Positions 1 through 7,718 of a stretch of 64,000 nt of DNA are shown here, piece by piece. Position 1 is the stretch's first letter, and each line of letters opens with the position of its first letter. A program made the translations under genes and the position numbers. The notes under the pieces are model-generated. The model had not been told where the DNA came from, ran no database searches, and saw only the letters and a list, made by a program, of their open reading frames with translations. This DNA comes from Brasilonema angustatum HA4187-MV1 (GTDB taxonomy: Bacteria > Cyanobacteriota > Cyanobacteriia > Cyanobacteriales > Nostocaceae). The stretch covers positions 1 through 64,000 of the forward strand of contig JAHHGV010000034.1 in NCBI GenBank assembly GCA_019359695.1, given 5' to 3'.

Positions 1-10
1 ATATTTAAGG

Positions 11-47
11 AGGAGAAAGCGGTTGCCGATGGCAACCGCTTTCTCCT
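11..47. repeat. Perfect 17-bp inverted repeat with 3-nt loop
   Basis: Arms at 11-27 and 31-47 pair perfectly around the loop GAT. There is no T-run directly after either arm, so a classical intrinsic terminator is not obvious. It lies 3' of the truncated tnsA on the minus strand and could stop its transcript, or could sit in the 5' leader of a gene left of the window. Confidence 0.8.
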
Positions 48-52
48 CACCT

Positions 53-71
53 CAAAATGATTATCATTATT
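53..71. promoter_or_regulatory. Fur-box-like palindrome
   Basis: Read on the minus strand, this 19-mer matches the Fur consensus GATAATGATAATCATTATC at 16 of 19 positions, including the ATGATAATCAT core. It would suit an iron-regulated promoter firing leftwards out of the window. No gene in the window is placed to use it, since tnsA reads through it. The site is seen in sequence; its function is inference. Confidence 0.45.
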
Positions 72-101
72 GTAAAAACCTGGCTTCTTTGTTTTTATTG
101 A

Positions 102-827
102 TTAATTTATTCTTTGGAAGTCCCTTAAGGTGTAAATATCGTCAGATTTCGCTCCTGTTGACCCATTGAGTAATTCGGCTAAAGTTATTCCCGGCTGCGA
201 TGACACAATTACAAGTAATGATTGAGCGATCGCTTCTTCCACTGCTAGGGATTCGGCTCGGTAATAATCTTCTAAGAATTGCAGATTACGTTGCACAACC
301 CAATTGATTTCGCGATCGCAACGGATGCGGTAATAAAGCCCAAACTGGCTAGCATAGACTTCTCCTGGCGGACAATGCCATTGATTATCTTCTTGAGAGT
401 AAAAGTAACGATTGGGGTTTTTCTCTGCTAGTTTTTTCAACTCCTGCTCAGTTTTACACTCTTCCCAACCAGCCGAATTGCTTCGGATGATAAAGAAATC
501 TGGGGTGTGTAAAACGCCTAATCTACGTCCGTTACTTGCTTGATAGTCAAGTTTAATTTGTGGTGGTTGATCGTAGAATTCTAGAACATCTTTATCGTGT
601 TCTGACTGATAGATAATTGGTAGTTCAACCCGATGAGACTCAAATTGAATCGTGACTCCCATCTTGCGACTAGGGTAGCGTCCTGAAACATTCTTGCTAC
701 CGCCACCAACGCGACGCGATGGTTCAGATGAGCGAACTTTCTCAATAATTTTTTGCCCTGCCTCGGATATTTGAAGGCGAGCAACCCATTGTTCAAATTG
801 CTCTTTCATATAGTTTTTACTAAGCAC
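102..827 (-). CDS. tnsA: TnsA-family transposon endonuclease domain, C-terminally truncated
   Basis: This is the TnsA endonuclease, which cuts the 5' ends of Tn7-like elements during cut-and-paste transposition. The catalytic set is visible: Glu83, Asp110 (in HTPDFF) and Glu123-x-Lys125 (in WEECK), equivalent to E63/D114/Q130-K132 of E. coli TnsA. In cyanobacterial I-B2 elements TnsA is usually fused to TnsB. Here the protein ends abruptly after DDIYTL with an unrelated RDFQRIN tail, so the TnsB half was probably deleted. The start is GTG at 827; an ATG at 809 is an alternative. It is divergent from the XRE gene at 947. The nuclease residues are intact, but without TnsB and TnsC it should have no transposition role. 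Confidence 0.75.
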   Translation of the reverse strand: MLSKNYMKEQFEQWVARLQISEAGQKIIEKVRSSEPSRRVGGGSKNVSGRYPSRKMGVTIQFESHRVELPIIYQSEHDKDVLEFYDQPPQIKLDYQASNGRRLGVLHTPDFFIIRSNSAGWEECKTEQELKKLAEKNPNRYFYSQEDNQWHCPPGEVYASQFGLYYRIRCDREINWVVQRNLQFLEDYYRAESLAVEEAIAQSLLVIVSSQPGITLAELLNGSTGAKSDDIYTLRDFQRIN

Positions 828-946
828 TTTGCGCTTTATTTTATGAATCTATCAAAATAAGACCATAAAGTTAGGAACTTGCTTGTCTGATGCTATACTA
901 CTTAAGTTTATAACACTTATAGTGTGCAAAAGTCCACTGATAGTAG

Positions 947-1234
947 ATGGATTTAACGGCGATACTGGTTCAGTATTGTTTTGTGACACAGAAACACTCC
1001 AGTATTGAGTACCGCTTTGGCAAAGCGATTAGGCGGCGAAGGCGAGAGCTAGATTTATCCCAAGAAGAACTGGCTGAAAAGTCAGGGCTTCATCGCAACT
1101 ACATCTCAGGAATCGAAAACGGAGAGCGTAACCCCTCGTTAAAAAATATTGTTAAGTTAGCGGCAGCTTTGGAGATATCTGTCTCCGATTTCTTTGTTAA
1201 TTACGGCATTGAGGTTAAGAGTGAATTAAACTAA
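947..1234 (+). CDS. XRE-family helix-turn-helix regulator
   Basis: A 95-residue protein that is almost entirely one Cro/CI-type helix-turn-helix. The pattern FGKAIRRRRREL, LSQEELAEKSGL, YISGIENGERNPS is classical XRE. The first 12-16 residues look non-family, and a GTG at 983 is a plausible alternative start. It sits between divergent tnsA and co-directional tniQ, the usual place for a transposon regulator, so it may control both genes through the shared intergenic region 828-946. That role is inference from position. Confidence 0.85.
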   Translation: MDLTAILVQYCFVTQKHSSIEYRFGKAIRRRRRELDLSQEELAEKSGLHRNYISGIENGERNPSLKNIVKLAAALEISVSDFFVNYGIEVKSELN

Positions 1235-1290
1235 TTTCTGAAATTTGGCTTTTAAAATTAAAGTACCAGCATTTAGGTTAATCCAAGAGG

Positions 1291-2280
1291 ATGACTATTT
1301 ACTCAGAACATTGGAGCCTAAAACCTCCAGAAATCCCGCAACGGAGTCGGTTATTTTCTCTTGAACCTGTGGCGGTGGGAACTCCTCACACAGAAAGTCT
1401 CAGTAGCTATCTCCATCGTTTGGCGCAGGCGCATTGTTTAACCTCTCAAAAGCTCTTAATGGGAGAAATTGCGCCACTTATCCTCAAAGATGAGGATAAA
1501 TCTGAGCTATTGTCAAAAAATCTGAGTAACCTACTGGGAAATAGCGATGCTAAACCGACTATCAACGGAATGCGAGAAATGACAGGGAAGTTAGTCACTG
1601 TCTTAGAAGAGTTAACAATGCGTGAGGATTTACGCTTTTTGACCCTTTTAAGCTGGAAAGGAATGATTTATGATCAGGGGTTATTTCGGAACTATCGCGC
1701 TTGGTGTCCTTGTTGTTGGGAAGAGTGGAAGCAGGAGAACAAAACTATCTATGAACCATTATTATGGTCATTTAAGGATATAGAATTTTGTTTGATTCAC
1801 AAACAGCGATTAATAGAAGAATGTCCTCATTGTGGTTCGCGTTTACCCGTGATGGCTAGGTTTTCATCTGCGGGGTTTTGTTCTCGTTGTTACGGGTGGT
1901 TAGGACAGGAAATTAAAGGCGAAGAGGAAATAGAGAAATATCGAGTTAATATTCAAGGAATTGGCGAACTAATTGCACTTACTTCCCAATTAGGATATAA
2001 ACCCATCCCGATTGAGTTAACCCGAAAATTACAATTAATTTTGCTAGTTTTTGAACAAGTAATTGAAAAGGATTTGAAGTTATTGGGAGATTTAGGAGGA
2101 ATCATGGAATCTTTGAGGATAGCCTCAACAACAAATCAAAGTCAACCTTATCATTTGGTGAAGTTGATTATTCCTGTGTGCGAAAAGGCGAAGATTAGTG
2201 TATCACAGTTGTTTGGGTTAGATTTTAAGGAATTGGGCAAGATATTGTTCGGGAATTTTAATCTGAAATTAAAGTTGTAG
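1291..2280 (+). CDS. tniQ: TniQ family protein (Tn7-like target selection)
   Basis: TniQ/TnsD proteins link the transposase to a target, either an attachment site or Cascade. The N-terminus (LFSLEP, ESLSSYLHRLAQAH) is the conserved TniQ start. Zinc ligands follow at C139-x2-C142, C167/H170, C178-x2-C181 and C197-x2-C200. At 329 residues it is longer than the about 160-residue Cascade-associated TniQ of V-K systems and shorter than full TnsD, so a TnsD-like homing role is possible but unproven. A purine-rich ribosome site (AAGAGG) precedes the ATG. It follows the XRE gene on the same strand with a 56-nt gap. The reading frame is intact. Confidence 0.85.
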   Translation: MTIYSEHWSLKPPEIPQRSRLFSLEPVAVGTPHTESLSSYLHRLAQAHCLTSQKLLMGEIAPLILKDEDKSELLSKNLSNLLGNSDAKPTINGMREMTGKLVTVLEELTMREDLRFLTLLSWKGMIYDQGLFRNYRAWCPCCWEEWKQENKTIYEPLLWSFKDIEFCLIHKQRLIEECPHCGSRLPVMARFSSAGFCSRCYGWLGQEIKGEEEIEKYRVNIQGIGELIALTSQLGYKPIPIELTRKLQLILLVFEQVIEKDLKLLGDLGGIMESLRIASTTNQSQPYHLVKLIIPVCEKAKISVSQLFGLDFKELGKILFGNFNLKLKL

Positions 2281-2511
2281 AAGTTTTTATTAGTATAAAT
2301 AAGGATTGTGGCTAATTTTCTTCGCCGTATCGCCGAAGGTGCGCCTTTCGCCATCGCCTGAGCAACCATCGGTTGACCAGGCTGCCAGGTAGCCTACTTC
2401 TGCTTAACTGGAAACTGATAGCTTGATTGCCCCTGGTCTGGTGCCAGGTATCGAGTTTGTAAACAACAGATGAATTCGTGAGAAACCTTCCCAGAAAAAG
2501 TTTACACAAAG

Positions 2512-4362
2512 CTACCAGCGTCCAATATAGATGGATGTAAAATAGACTATGAGGGAACAAAGAAAAAGGGAAGGTGAATCAAACAAAGAAGATCGTGTGG
2601 TAAAATACACATACAAATACCACACCCCGTAAGCTTGTGTGACCAACGCCACCCAATTACACCACCAACGTAACGAATAACGCCGCAAAGACACTCCCAA
2701 AAAGAGGAAAACCCAAAACATACTATACCACCCACACACTATCCCCCAAAGACTGACAATCTCCCCCGACCCACTACCCAAAGGAATTCCTCCCAAGAAG
2801 AAAAATATACCCAAAGCTGTGCTTCCAAGCAGCACACTTCGCCGAGCTTTTTTTGAGGATAGAAATCTTACCTGTCTTGGTTGAGGTTGTGAAGGAACGT
2901 TTTCTTGTGGTTGCTGTCTAAGTCGTTCATCTTCTTCTCGCTTCAGCCTTTCTTCTGGTCGTTTTTGATGCTCTTGTTTTTCTAGTTGCTTTTGTAACTC
3001 TAACTGTCTAGCTCTTTCTGCTTCTTGTTCTTTGCGTCTCTCTTCTTCCTTTAGTTTCTCCTGATACTTAGCAGCCAGAATCGGTTGTTCAATTCGCTGT
3101 ATATCTTCATGTCTAAGTTCTAAAGACTGCTGCCAACTGTTGATTTGCTGCCAAGCATGACTGCTCAAAGGATATTCTCTTTCCACAGCTTTTGAGAATT
3201 CTTGTTCGTATTGACGAAGGTTATCATTATACTCTTCCTGTGCTTGTCGTTCTTTTTGTTTTTGTTTTTGCTGTTGCTGTATTTCAGGAATAATCTTCTG
3301 CCTGATTGGCTCTACTTCTTCATCCTGAAGTTCATATCTTTCCTGAATTCGCTTTAATTCTTCCCAAATCCAATCACTATTAAGAGAACCTTCTTCAGCT
3401 AATGCTTCTCTCAAAGCCTTTTCATATTTCTTTAGATTTTCTTGTTTCTTCTGAACAGGAGCGAAAACTTCTTGTTCTATTGATTGGGATTCGGCTTGAG
3501 ATATTTGTAATCTCTCGCGCAAATCTTCTAACGAACTACGAGCAAAAGTAGGAATTTTACCTTGCTTCAAATAACGCTGAATTTCTTTTCGATACCTCTC
3601 GCTAGGATCAGTAGTTTTGGCTTTAAAAAGAAGAATCTTAGCTCCTTGCCTCACTGGATAAAACTCTGGGTTCATTTCGAGTTTTGCTTCAGATATTTTG
3701 TTCTTGGCATATTCATGTAATTCCTCCAGAGAAAGCCACTCATTGCCGTTTTGATCTGCTTTTCCTGTACGAACACCTTCTAGGAGATAATGGGTATAGA
3801 CAGAAAGGTCAAATTCATCCTTAGCCCAAGCATATTCCGTGGCACTAGCAGCCGTGAGTATGGCACGTCCCTCACCTCCTAATTGCTCTTTAATTAGAGC
3901 GTTAGCAGTACCTTTAGCACTTAATCCCTTAGCAAACGCTCCACTATGACAACAGTCGAGGATAATAGCAACTCGTTTGGATGGACATTGATTCATCCAC
4001 TGATGTACCCAATTTGATGATATGGCAGTGGTAGGGCGTAATTTACCATTTTCCTTGCGAGTCTCATAAGTAGAAAAAAAGAATATCCAACTTTCATCAG
4101 TAATTCCATGACCAGAGAAGTAAAATAACAGGAGATCATCCTTTTTTCGTTTACCTTTATCAAATAAATCATAAACAGCATCTTCCATTCGCTGTTTATT
4201 AGGGTGCTTCAACACAGTAATGTCAGATTCTTCAAACCCCCCTAACTCTGGATCTATCAACGCTTCTTTCATTGCATCCACATCCGTAGAGCTTTTCGGT
4301 AAAGAGGCTAAATCTCCCGAATAGAATTGACCTACTGCAATTAATAAAGCAATTTTAGCCAT
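2512..4362 (-). CDS. Membrane-anchored caspase-like (metacaspase) protease
   Basis: A clan CD cysteine protease. The p20-like domain occupies about residues 1-250, with catalytic His85 in YFSGHG and Cys138 in LDCCHSG (numbering from the ATG at 4362). About residues 265-440 hold three tandem repeats of roughly 55 residues that share a YxxExxxxL...L...E.I pattern. A long Arg/Glu/Gln-rich coiled coil comes next, then at least four hydrophobic segments in the last 110 residues, so the protease should be tethered to the membrane. The frame is open to 4434, but the ATG at 4362 overlaps the upstream partner gene by 8 nt (ATGGCTAA), which favours it. Together with the EACC1 gene it looks like a predicted NTP-free arm of the effector conflict systems. 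Substrate and trigger are unknown. Confidence 0.85.
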   Translation of the reverse strand: MAKIALLIAVGQFYSGDLASLPKSSTDVDAMKEALIDPELGGFEESDITVLKHPNKQRMEDAVYDLFDKGKRKKDDLLLFYFSGHGITDESWIFFFSTYETRKENGKLRPTTAISSNWVHQWMNQCPSKRVAIILDCCHSGAFAKGLSAKGTANALIKEQLGGEGRAILTAASATEYAWAKDEFDLSVYTHYLLEGVRTGKADQNGNEWLSLEELHEYAKNKISEAKLEMNPEFYPVRQGAKILLFKAKTTDPSERYRKEIQRYLKQGKIPTFARSSLEDLRERLQISQAESQSIEQEVFAPVQKKQENLKKYEKALREALAEEGSLNSDWIWEELKRIQERYELQDEEVEPIRQKIIPEIQQQQKQKQKERQAQEEYNDNLRQYEQEFSKAVEREYPLSSHAWQQINSWQQSLELRHEDIQRIEQPILAAKYQEKLKEEERRKEQEAERARQLELQKQLEKQEHQKRPEERLKREEDERLRQQPQENVPSQPQPRQVRFLSSKKARRSVLLGSTALGIFFFLGGIPLGSGSGEIVSLWGIVCGWYSMFWVFLFLGVSLRRYSLRWWCNWVALVTQAYGVWYLYVYFTTRSSLFDSPSLFLCSLIVYFTSIYIGRW

Positions 4363-4771
4363 CTGTGTTAGCCTTCTCTTCGGTGGTGGAATTACCTTTT
4401 GTCCATTCTTGTGCTTTTTGGTAAACAAATTCAAACTCTTCTCTGCTGCTGGCTTTGAGGTTGATTTCTCTACCGTCAGGAGTTTTGAGTGCTAACTCAA
4501 TCTGTTTATTCCCCAAGCGATCGCCCAAGAATCCCATTAATTTTTTAATATTAGCGGCATTAACCTCTGCGTTTAACAATCCTAAAATGAAGCCACCGAA
4601 AGCTTTTGAACCTGCTGGTGCTTGATTAACTGCCACCAAATCTGCGCTTTCTACGATTTCACTTTCCTCAAGTTGTTCTCGCAAGTTCTGAGTTTCTTCT
4701 TGTAACTCGTCGTTATCTAAATCTGCATCTTGAATGGCGATAGTGATCTTAAAGTTAGCTTGTTGTGTCAT
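4355..4771 (-). CDS. Effector-associated constant component EACC1-like protein
   Basis: A 138-residue protein with the layout of the EACC1 family: an N-terminal strand (FKITIAIQDAD), an acidic helix, a glycine-rich middle (APAGSKAFGGFILGLL), a helix with LGDRLGNK, and a C-terminal LALKTPDGREINLKASS strand pair. EACC1 genes are reported next to caspase-, trypsin- or STAND-type effectors in bacterial conflict systems. Here it overlaps the caspase gene by 8 nt and precedes it, so they are probably one transcript. Its biochemical role is not known. The family call is from remembered sequence patterns, not a search. Confidence 0.7.
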   Translation of the reverse strand: MTQQANFKITIAIQDADLDNDELQEETQNLREQLEESEIVESADLVAVNQAPAGSKAFGGFILGLLNAEVNAANIKKLMGFLGDRLGNKQIELALKTPDGREINLKASSREEFEFVYQKAQEWTKGNSTTEEKANTDG

Positions 4772-4874
4772 GTTTTCAATTTCCTTAAATAGAGCTTTCT
4801 AATAAGTTACTAGGTAAAGCAGACCGTTAATTTTCTTTGTTATGTTCCTCTAGAGCCGCCATTCTCTGCTATAT

Positions 4875-5019
4875 TTAGCTTTCTAACTCAGCCATCTGCT
4901 GGCTTAACGGCACACACAATCTCAGCACAACCGAGGTCAGTACCGATCGCGCTGACGACCACATCGGTTTTCGACGTGCCAGCCCGCTCGACCCAGCTGT
5001 TGAGCTTGTCATAACGAAC
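4875..5019 (-). pseudogene. Degenerate ribbon-helix-helix gene, copy 2
   Basis: Translated fragments read VRYDKLNSWVERAGTSKTD followed by DVVVSAIGTDLGCAEI, then, after a frame change, PLSQQMAELES. This is the C-terminal half of the same CopG-like family as its neighbour at 5009-5242 (TKTEVIFNALAQYLG). No start, a frameshift and later stops show it is dead. Confidence 0.6.
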
Positions 5020-5242
5020 TTGGGGTACTTAAAATGTTTTTGACCAAACCTTTTAACTCTAATATTTGAGCTTCCAATGCTGCTACTCTCTAGCTCAAGG
5101 TCATTTCTTCGCTTGCACCCAGATACTGAGCTAAAGCATTGAAAATCACTTCTGTTTTGGTTAAGTGAGTCTCGGCAATGTAGACTTCTAACCGTTTGTG
5201 AAGATTAGTTGGTATTCGGATACCAATAGAAATATTAGGCAT
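5009..5242 (-). pseudogene. CopG/ribbon-helix-helix protein with in-frame amber stop
   Basis: The N-terminal part (MPNISIGIRIPTNLHKRL, then HLTKTEVIFNALAQYLG) is a ribbon-helix-helix DNA-binding domain of a cyanobacterial regulator or antitoxin family. A TAG at 5090-5092 interrupts it after MTLS. The same frame continues RVAALEAQILELKGLVKN to a TGA at 5009-5011, the usual heptad-rich C-terminus of this family. TAG most simply replaces a CAG glutamine codon. A 50-residue product ending at the amber could still fold as the DNA-binding part. ATG at 5242 is preferred over the longer open frame to 5272. Confidence 0.65.
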
Positions 5243-5462
5243 GAGTAGAGGAGGTGAGAAACTGTCTAACAATGTAGCACGAGGTTTACATCCACCTTGG
5301 CATCTATCTAAAATTTTTACATTCCTTGGAAATGCGCGATACGCGCAGCGTCAGCCCTTTGGGCTATAGCTGTGCGAATATCTTGAGGACTTACAGCAGT
5401 TTTAGTCCGAATCTCAAATAAATCCCGTCTTGTAGTTCTGCTAATTACCAGAACTGATGAAT

Positions 5463-6140
5463 TAATTGCTAAAAGGCTTTTGATACTCTGCCATCTGTGC
5501 AAGCGGCATCCTACATCTATGGCAAAACTCATCTTCCCAAAACGCAGGCATCTTGAAAGGTGCTTCACAGATAGTTGTCACAGCGGGTATTTCTTGACCC
5601 CACATGGTCAACCCAATAAGGTAAGGTTAACCTGCCTCGATTATCCCTAATCGTCCACTGTCTCACCCCCTCTAGATAATCTTGGGAGACAAGTTTCATC
5701 CTTTTAATCAACTGGTCACTTTCTCCCAAAAATAAACAACCAAACCGTCTTACTAGCTCAGGATGGTCAAACGCTAACTGTATCCTCTCCCTTAAACTTG
5801 GTTGTATCTTCTCCCCGTCAGAACGAACCCAAATCAAACACTTCAGATTAGACAAAATTTCTTGATAACAGGGAATAACATTCTCTGGATGGCTAAAATC
5901 AGTATTCTTAAACCGTCTCATTTGACGCAAAATTCGCGACTTTTTGGGGCTAGATAACATCGCGATCGCCAATTCTACCCCACAGTGGCGATAGACATTC
6001 GTTTCCCCTACCAAAGACAACAACATTCCATACACTGTCGCTGGAGGAGGGACAGGATAGGTTTTTCCCATTTCCCTTGCATGGGACTCCCGAAAAGTCG
6101 TAAATGGAACATCCAAATAGAGAATTAATGGTGCAATCAT
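5463..6140 (-). pseudogene. cas5: cas5 (I-MYXAN Cas5/DevS type), frameshifted
   Basis: The N-terminus (MIAPLILYLDVPFTTFRESH, then GKTYPVPPPATVYGMLLSLVGE) is the signature start of the Cascade backbone protein Cas5 that caps the crRNA 5' handle. The intact frame gives 191 residues and ends at 5565. A different frame from about 5585 to 5463 reads EAPFKMPAFWEDEFCHRC and continues to a TAA, so the tail has been shifted or replaced. The ATG lies 8 nt after the stop of the cas7 remnant, the normal cas7-cas5 operon spacing. Confidence 0.8.
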
Positions 6141-6148
6141 TTTGATTC

Positions 6149-6577
6149 TTATAACCCCAAATCTCTTTTAATGACTGTTTTCAAAGCTTCAATCAGTTCA
6201 TTTCGATTACGATAAATATGCGTATTCTTAAAATGATAATTCTCAAAATTATCCAATTGCTGTAACTCCTTAACAATTGTTCCCCCAATCCACAATTGAC
6301 TAGGGTCAATCTGTCCGCATTCTACTTCATCTATAAATTCTTTTGTAAGTTTTGCTTCCTTAGTCTTAGGATCGCAATATTCAAAGCAATAGGAAATATA
6401 TGAAGCAAAATGATTTGTCCAGTGAAATACCAAACTATCGGGACAGAAAGGATAATTAAAAATATTACTACTCCCTCCTACTTTGGGTAAATCCATAATT
6501 CCATCTATCAGAGGTAAAATTCGTGAATAATCTTTGAGATGAGTGGCATTAATCCCAAAATAATGCTGATTTTTACG
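6149..6577 (-). pseudogene. C-terminal remnant of cas7 (DevR-like)
   Basis: The frame reads QHYFGINATHLKDYSRILPL, then DGIMDLPKVGGSSNIFNYPF, then DSLVFHWTNHFA, ending about 115 codons later. Only the last part of a protein is present, and the frame above 6577 runs into stops and into cas6 in another frame. Direct abutment to cas5 and the I-MYXAN gene order (cas6-cas8-cas7-cas5) point to Cas7, the crRNA-coating subunit, but a cas8 origin cannot be excluded from sequence alone. Dead gene. Confidence 0.5.
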
Positions 6578-7110
6578 CCAAATCCTCTAACTTTAAACTG
6601 TTTCCCTTCTTTATTGATGGTTAATTGTCTTCGTTGAGGTGTTCCATCTTGTCGGGTAAGAAATTCAATTTTTCCTTGTATTTCTAAATTATCCAGTTGC
6701 CGTTGAACAGCTTCAATAAAGTTAGTAGAGTCTTGAAATCCTTTAATTACCACTAATCTGGAATAGACACTTTCTGAAGAAATTAACGGTTTGTAGTCGG
6801 GAATATCTAGTTGATAAAAATTTTGACCTATATGAAAAGCTTGACCAGCTAAATAAGGATAAACTAAAGGAATTTGTTGATGATAAATCCGAATTTTTAG
6901 ACGAGATTGATGAGTGAGTTCAAGCAAATTGTTTCTGCTCGGTATTCCAGCGATCGGATGAATCCCAATAGACTTTAGTTCGTGAAGGCTAGGACAAATA
7001 CTGGACAAAGCACTATAGATAACATAACCATTATCAAGAGGAATCGGTGCGCCTGTTAGCTTAAACGTTAAGTCTACATATTCCTCACTGTGAATTAATA
7101 TGGCTGCCAT
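6508..7110 (-). pseudogene. cas6: cas6 (I-MYXAN Cas6/Cmx6 type), 3' end lost
   Basis: Cas6 processes the pre-crRNA. The first 175 residues match the I-MYXAN Cas6 pattern: YVDLTFKLTGAPIPLDNGY, SLHELKSIGIHPIAG, SRLKIRIYHQQIP, YSRLVVIKGF and a C-terminal RRQLTINKEG...FKVRGFGVK. The glycine-rich C-terminal signature expected next (a GxGGxRRMGxG-like motif) is absent. Instead the sequence jumps into the cas7 remnant, so an internal deletion joined the two genes. The frame runs on to a stop at 6508 with unrelated residues. Function is unlikely. Confidence 0.75.
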
Positions 7111-7125
7111 AGATGGAAATTTCGA

Positions 7126-7248
7126 GAAAAATTTAAAGATGTTAGAGTTTGTTTAATACATCAACATCCTCTTGTGCAAAGTTATCCTCATTGTTATCGC
7201 CAACTACTTTGGTTAGAAGGATCTTCTAATACTCCAGTAGTTACTTAG
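7126..7248 (+). other. Short unrecognised coding-like remnant
   Basis: One plus-strand frame reads FREKFKDVRVCLIHQHPLVQ, then SYPHCYRQLLWLEGS, and stops at 7248. It has no convincing start and overlaps the 5' end of cas6 on the other strand. It looks protein-like and may be the 3' end of a lost transposon gene. I do not recognise the family. Confidence 0.25.
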
Positions 7249-7370
7249 AACAGATGGATAGCCGAAAGTTTCTATTCCATACCAGCATTATCCCATACCA
7301 GCATGAACCGCTTTTGCTCCATTATAAAAAATCCGGCGCTTTCCTGCTTTCTATGCTTGATTGGACTCAC

Positions 7371-7521
7371 GGCAAGCTTATCCTTCCAGTTTGGATTAGC
7401 GGCAAAGTTATGGTTCCAAACTGTCAATTTCATCCAAAATTAGCTGACGCAAGAATGAGGGTTATAGTGTTATTAACGGCAAAGTTATGCTTCCAAGGGC
7501 GGCAAAGTTATGGGTAAAGTC
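7371..7521. repeat. Four direct repeats, probable TnsB-binding sites
   Basis: Near-identical 20-21-mers built on GGCAAAGTTATG.TTCCAA begin at 7371, 7401, 7478 and 7501; the first has GGCAAGCTTATCC and the last ends GGTAAAGTC. Spacing is uneven (30, 77 and 23 bp) and the outermost abuts the TGTGAC terminus at 7524. Tn7-like ends have this layout: several TnsB sites with the last one at the edge. Confidence 0.65.
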
Positions 7522-7524
7522 ACA
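7519..7524 (-). mobile_element. Transposon terminus TGTGAC
   Basis: On the minus strand the element starts 5'-TGTGACTTTACCCATAAC. TGT..ACA ends are typical of Tn7-like and Mu-like elements. The base after it (7525) is exactly where homology to the dispersed repeat at 18594 begins, which places the junction at 7524/7525. The 5 bp outside, TTGAA, would be the target duplication if the other end were found. Confidence 0.55.
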
Positions 7525-7592
7525 TTGAAAGTCTCTTGGTGACCGTGTTTTATCATGAGTTCGTGTCCTAATCTACCTGGCGACTGCTATAC
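7525..7592 (+). repeat. Dispersed repeat, copy of 18594-18660
   Basis: About 66 bp from TTGAAAGTCTCTTGGTGACC to CTGGCGACTGCTATA match 18594-18660 with only a few differences. The 18594 copy continues into a 21-bp inverted repeat; this copy keeps only the first arm. Confidence 0.8.
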
Positions 7593-7718
7593 ATTAAAAA
7601 ATTCTTGTCCTTTTTAAGGAACTAATGTCTTGATGACATTCTCCCCACTCTGCCTAATGGCTGAGGGTCACGTCCACAATATAAGAAATACGGTGTGGAA
7701 CAAAATGGATATAGGTTT

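Larger units (their letters stand above)
1..7524. mobile_element. Decayed Tn7-like CRISPR-associated transposon, right part
   Basis: The interval groups a TnsA domain gene, a TniQ gene and remnants of cas6, cas7 and cas5 with I-MYXAN (I-B) features, followed by four direct repeats and a TGTGAC terminus on the minus strand at 7524. Family knowledge: I-B2 CRISPR-associated transposons of cyanobacteria carry TnsAB, TnsC, TniQ/TnsD and a Cascade without cas3. Here TnsB, TnsC and cas8 are absent and each cas gene is damaged, so the element should not be mobile or guided by itself. The left end lies outside the window or has been lost. Cargo between the modules is a caspase/EACC1 pair. The grouping into one element is inference; the individual genes are clear. 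Confidence 0.7.

Noticed and set aside
5317-5568. 83-codon minus-strand frame after cas5
   Set aside because: Mixes a shifted cas5 tail with a palindromic repeat (CGCGCAGCGTC); not a gene of its own.
7254-7517. 87-codon plus-strand frame at the transposon end
   Set aside because: It runs through the four repeat sites and its residues only mirror those repeats; no protein-like features.
7371-7521. Possible CRISPR array
   Set aside because: Only four 20-bp units with uneven spacing and no equal-length spacers; a transposon-end binding array fits better.
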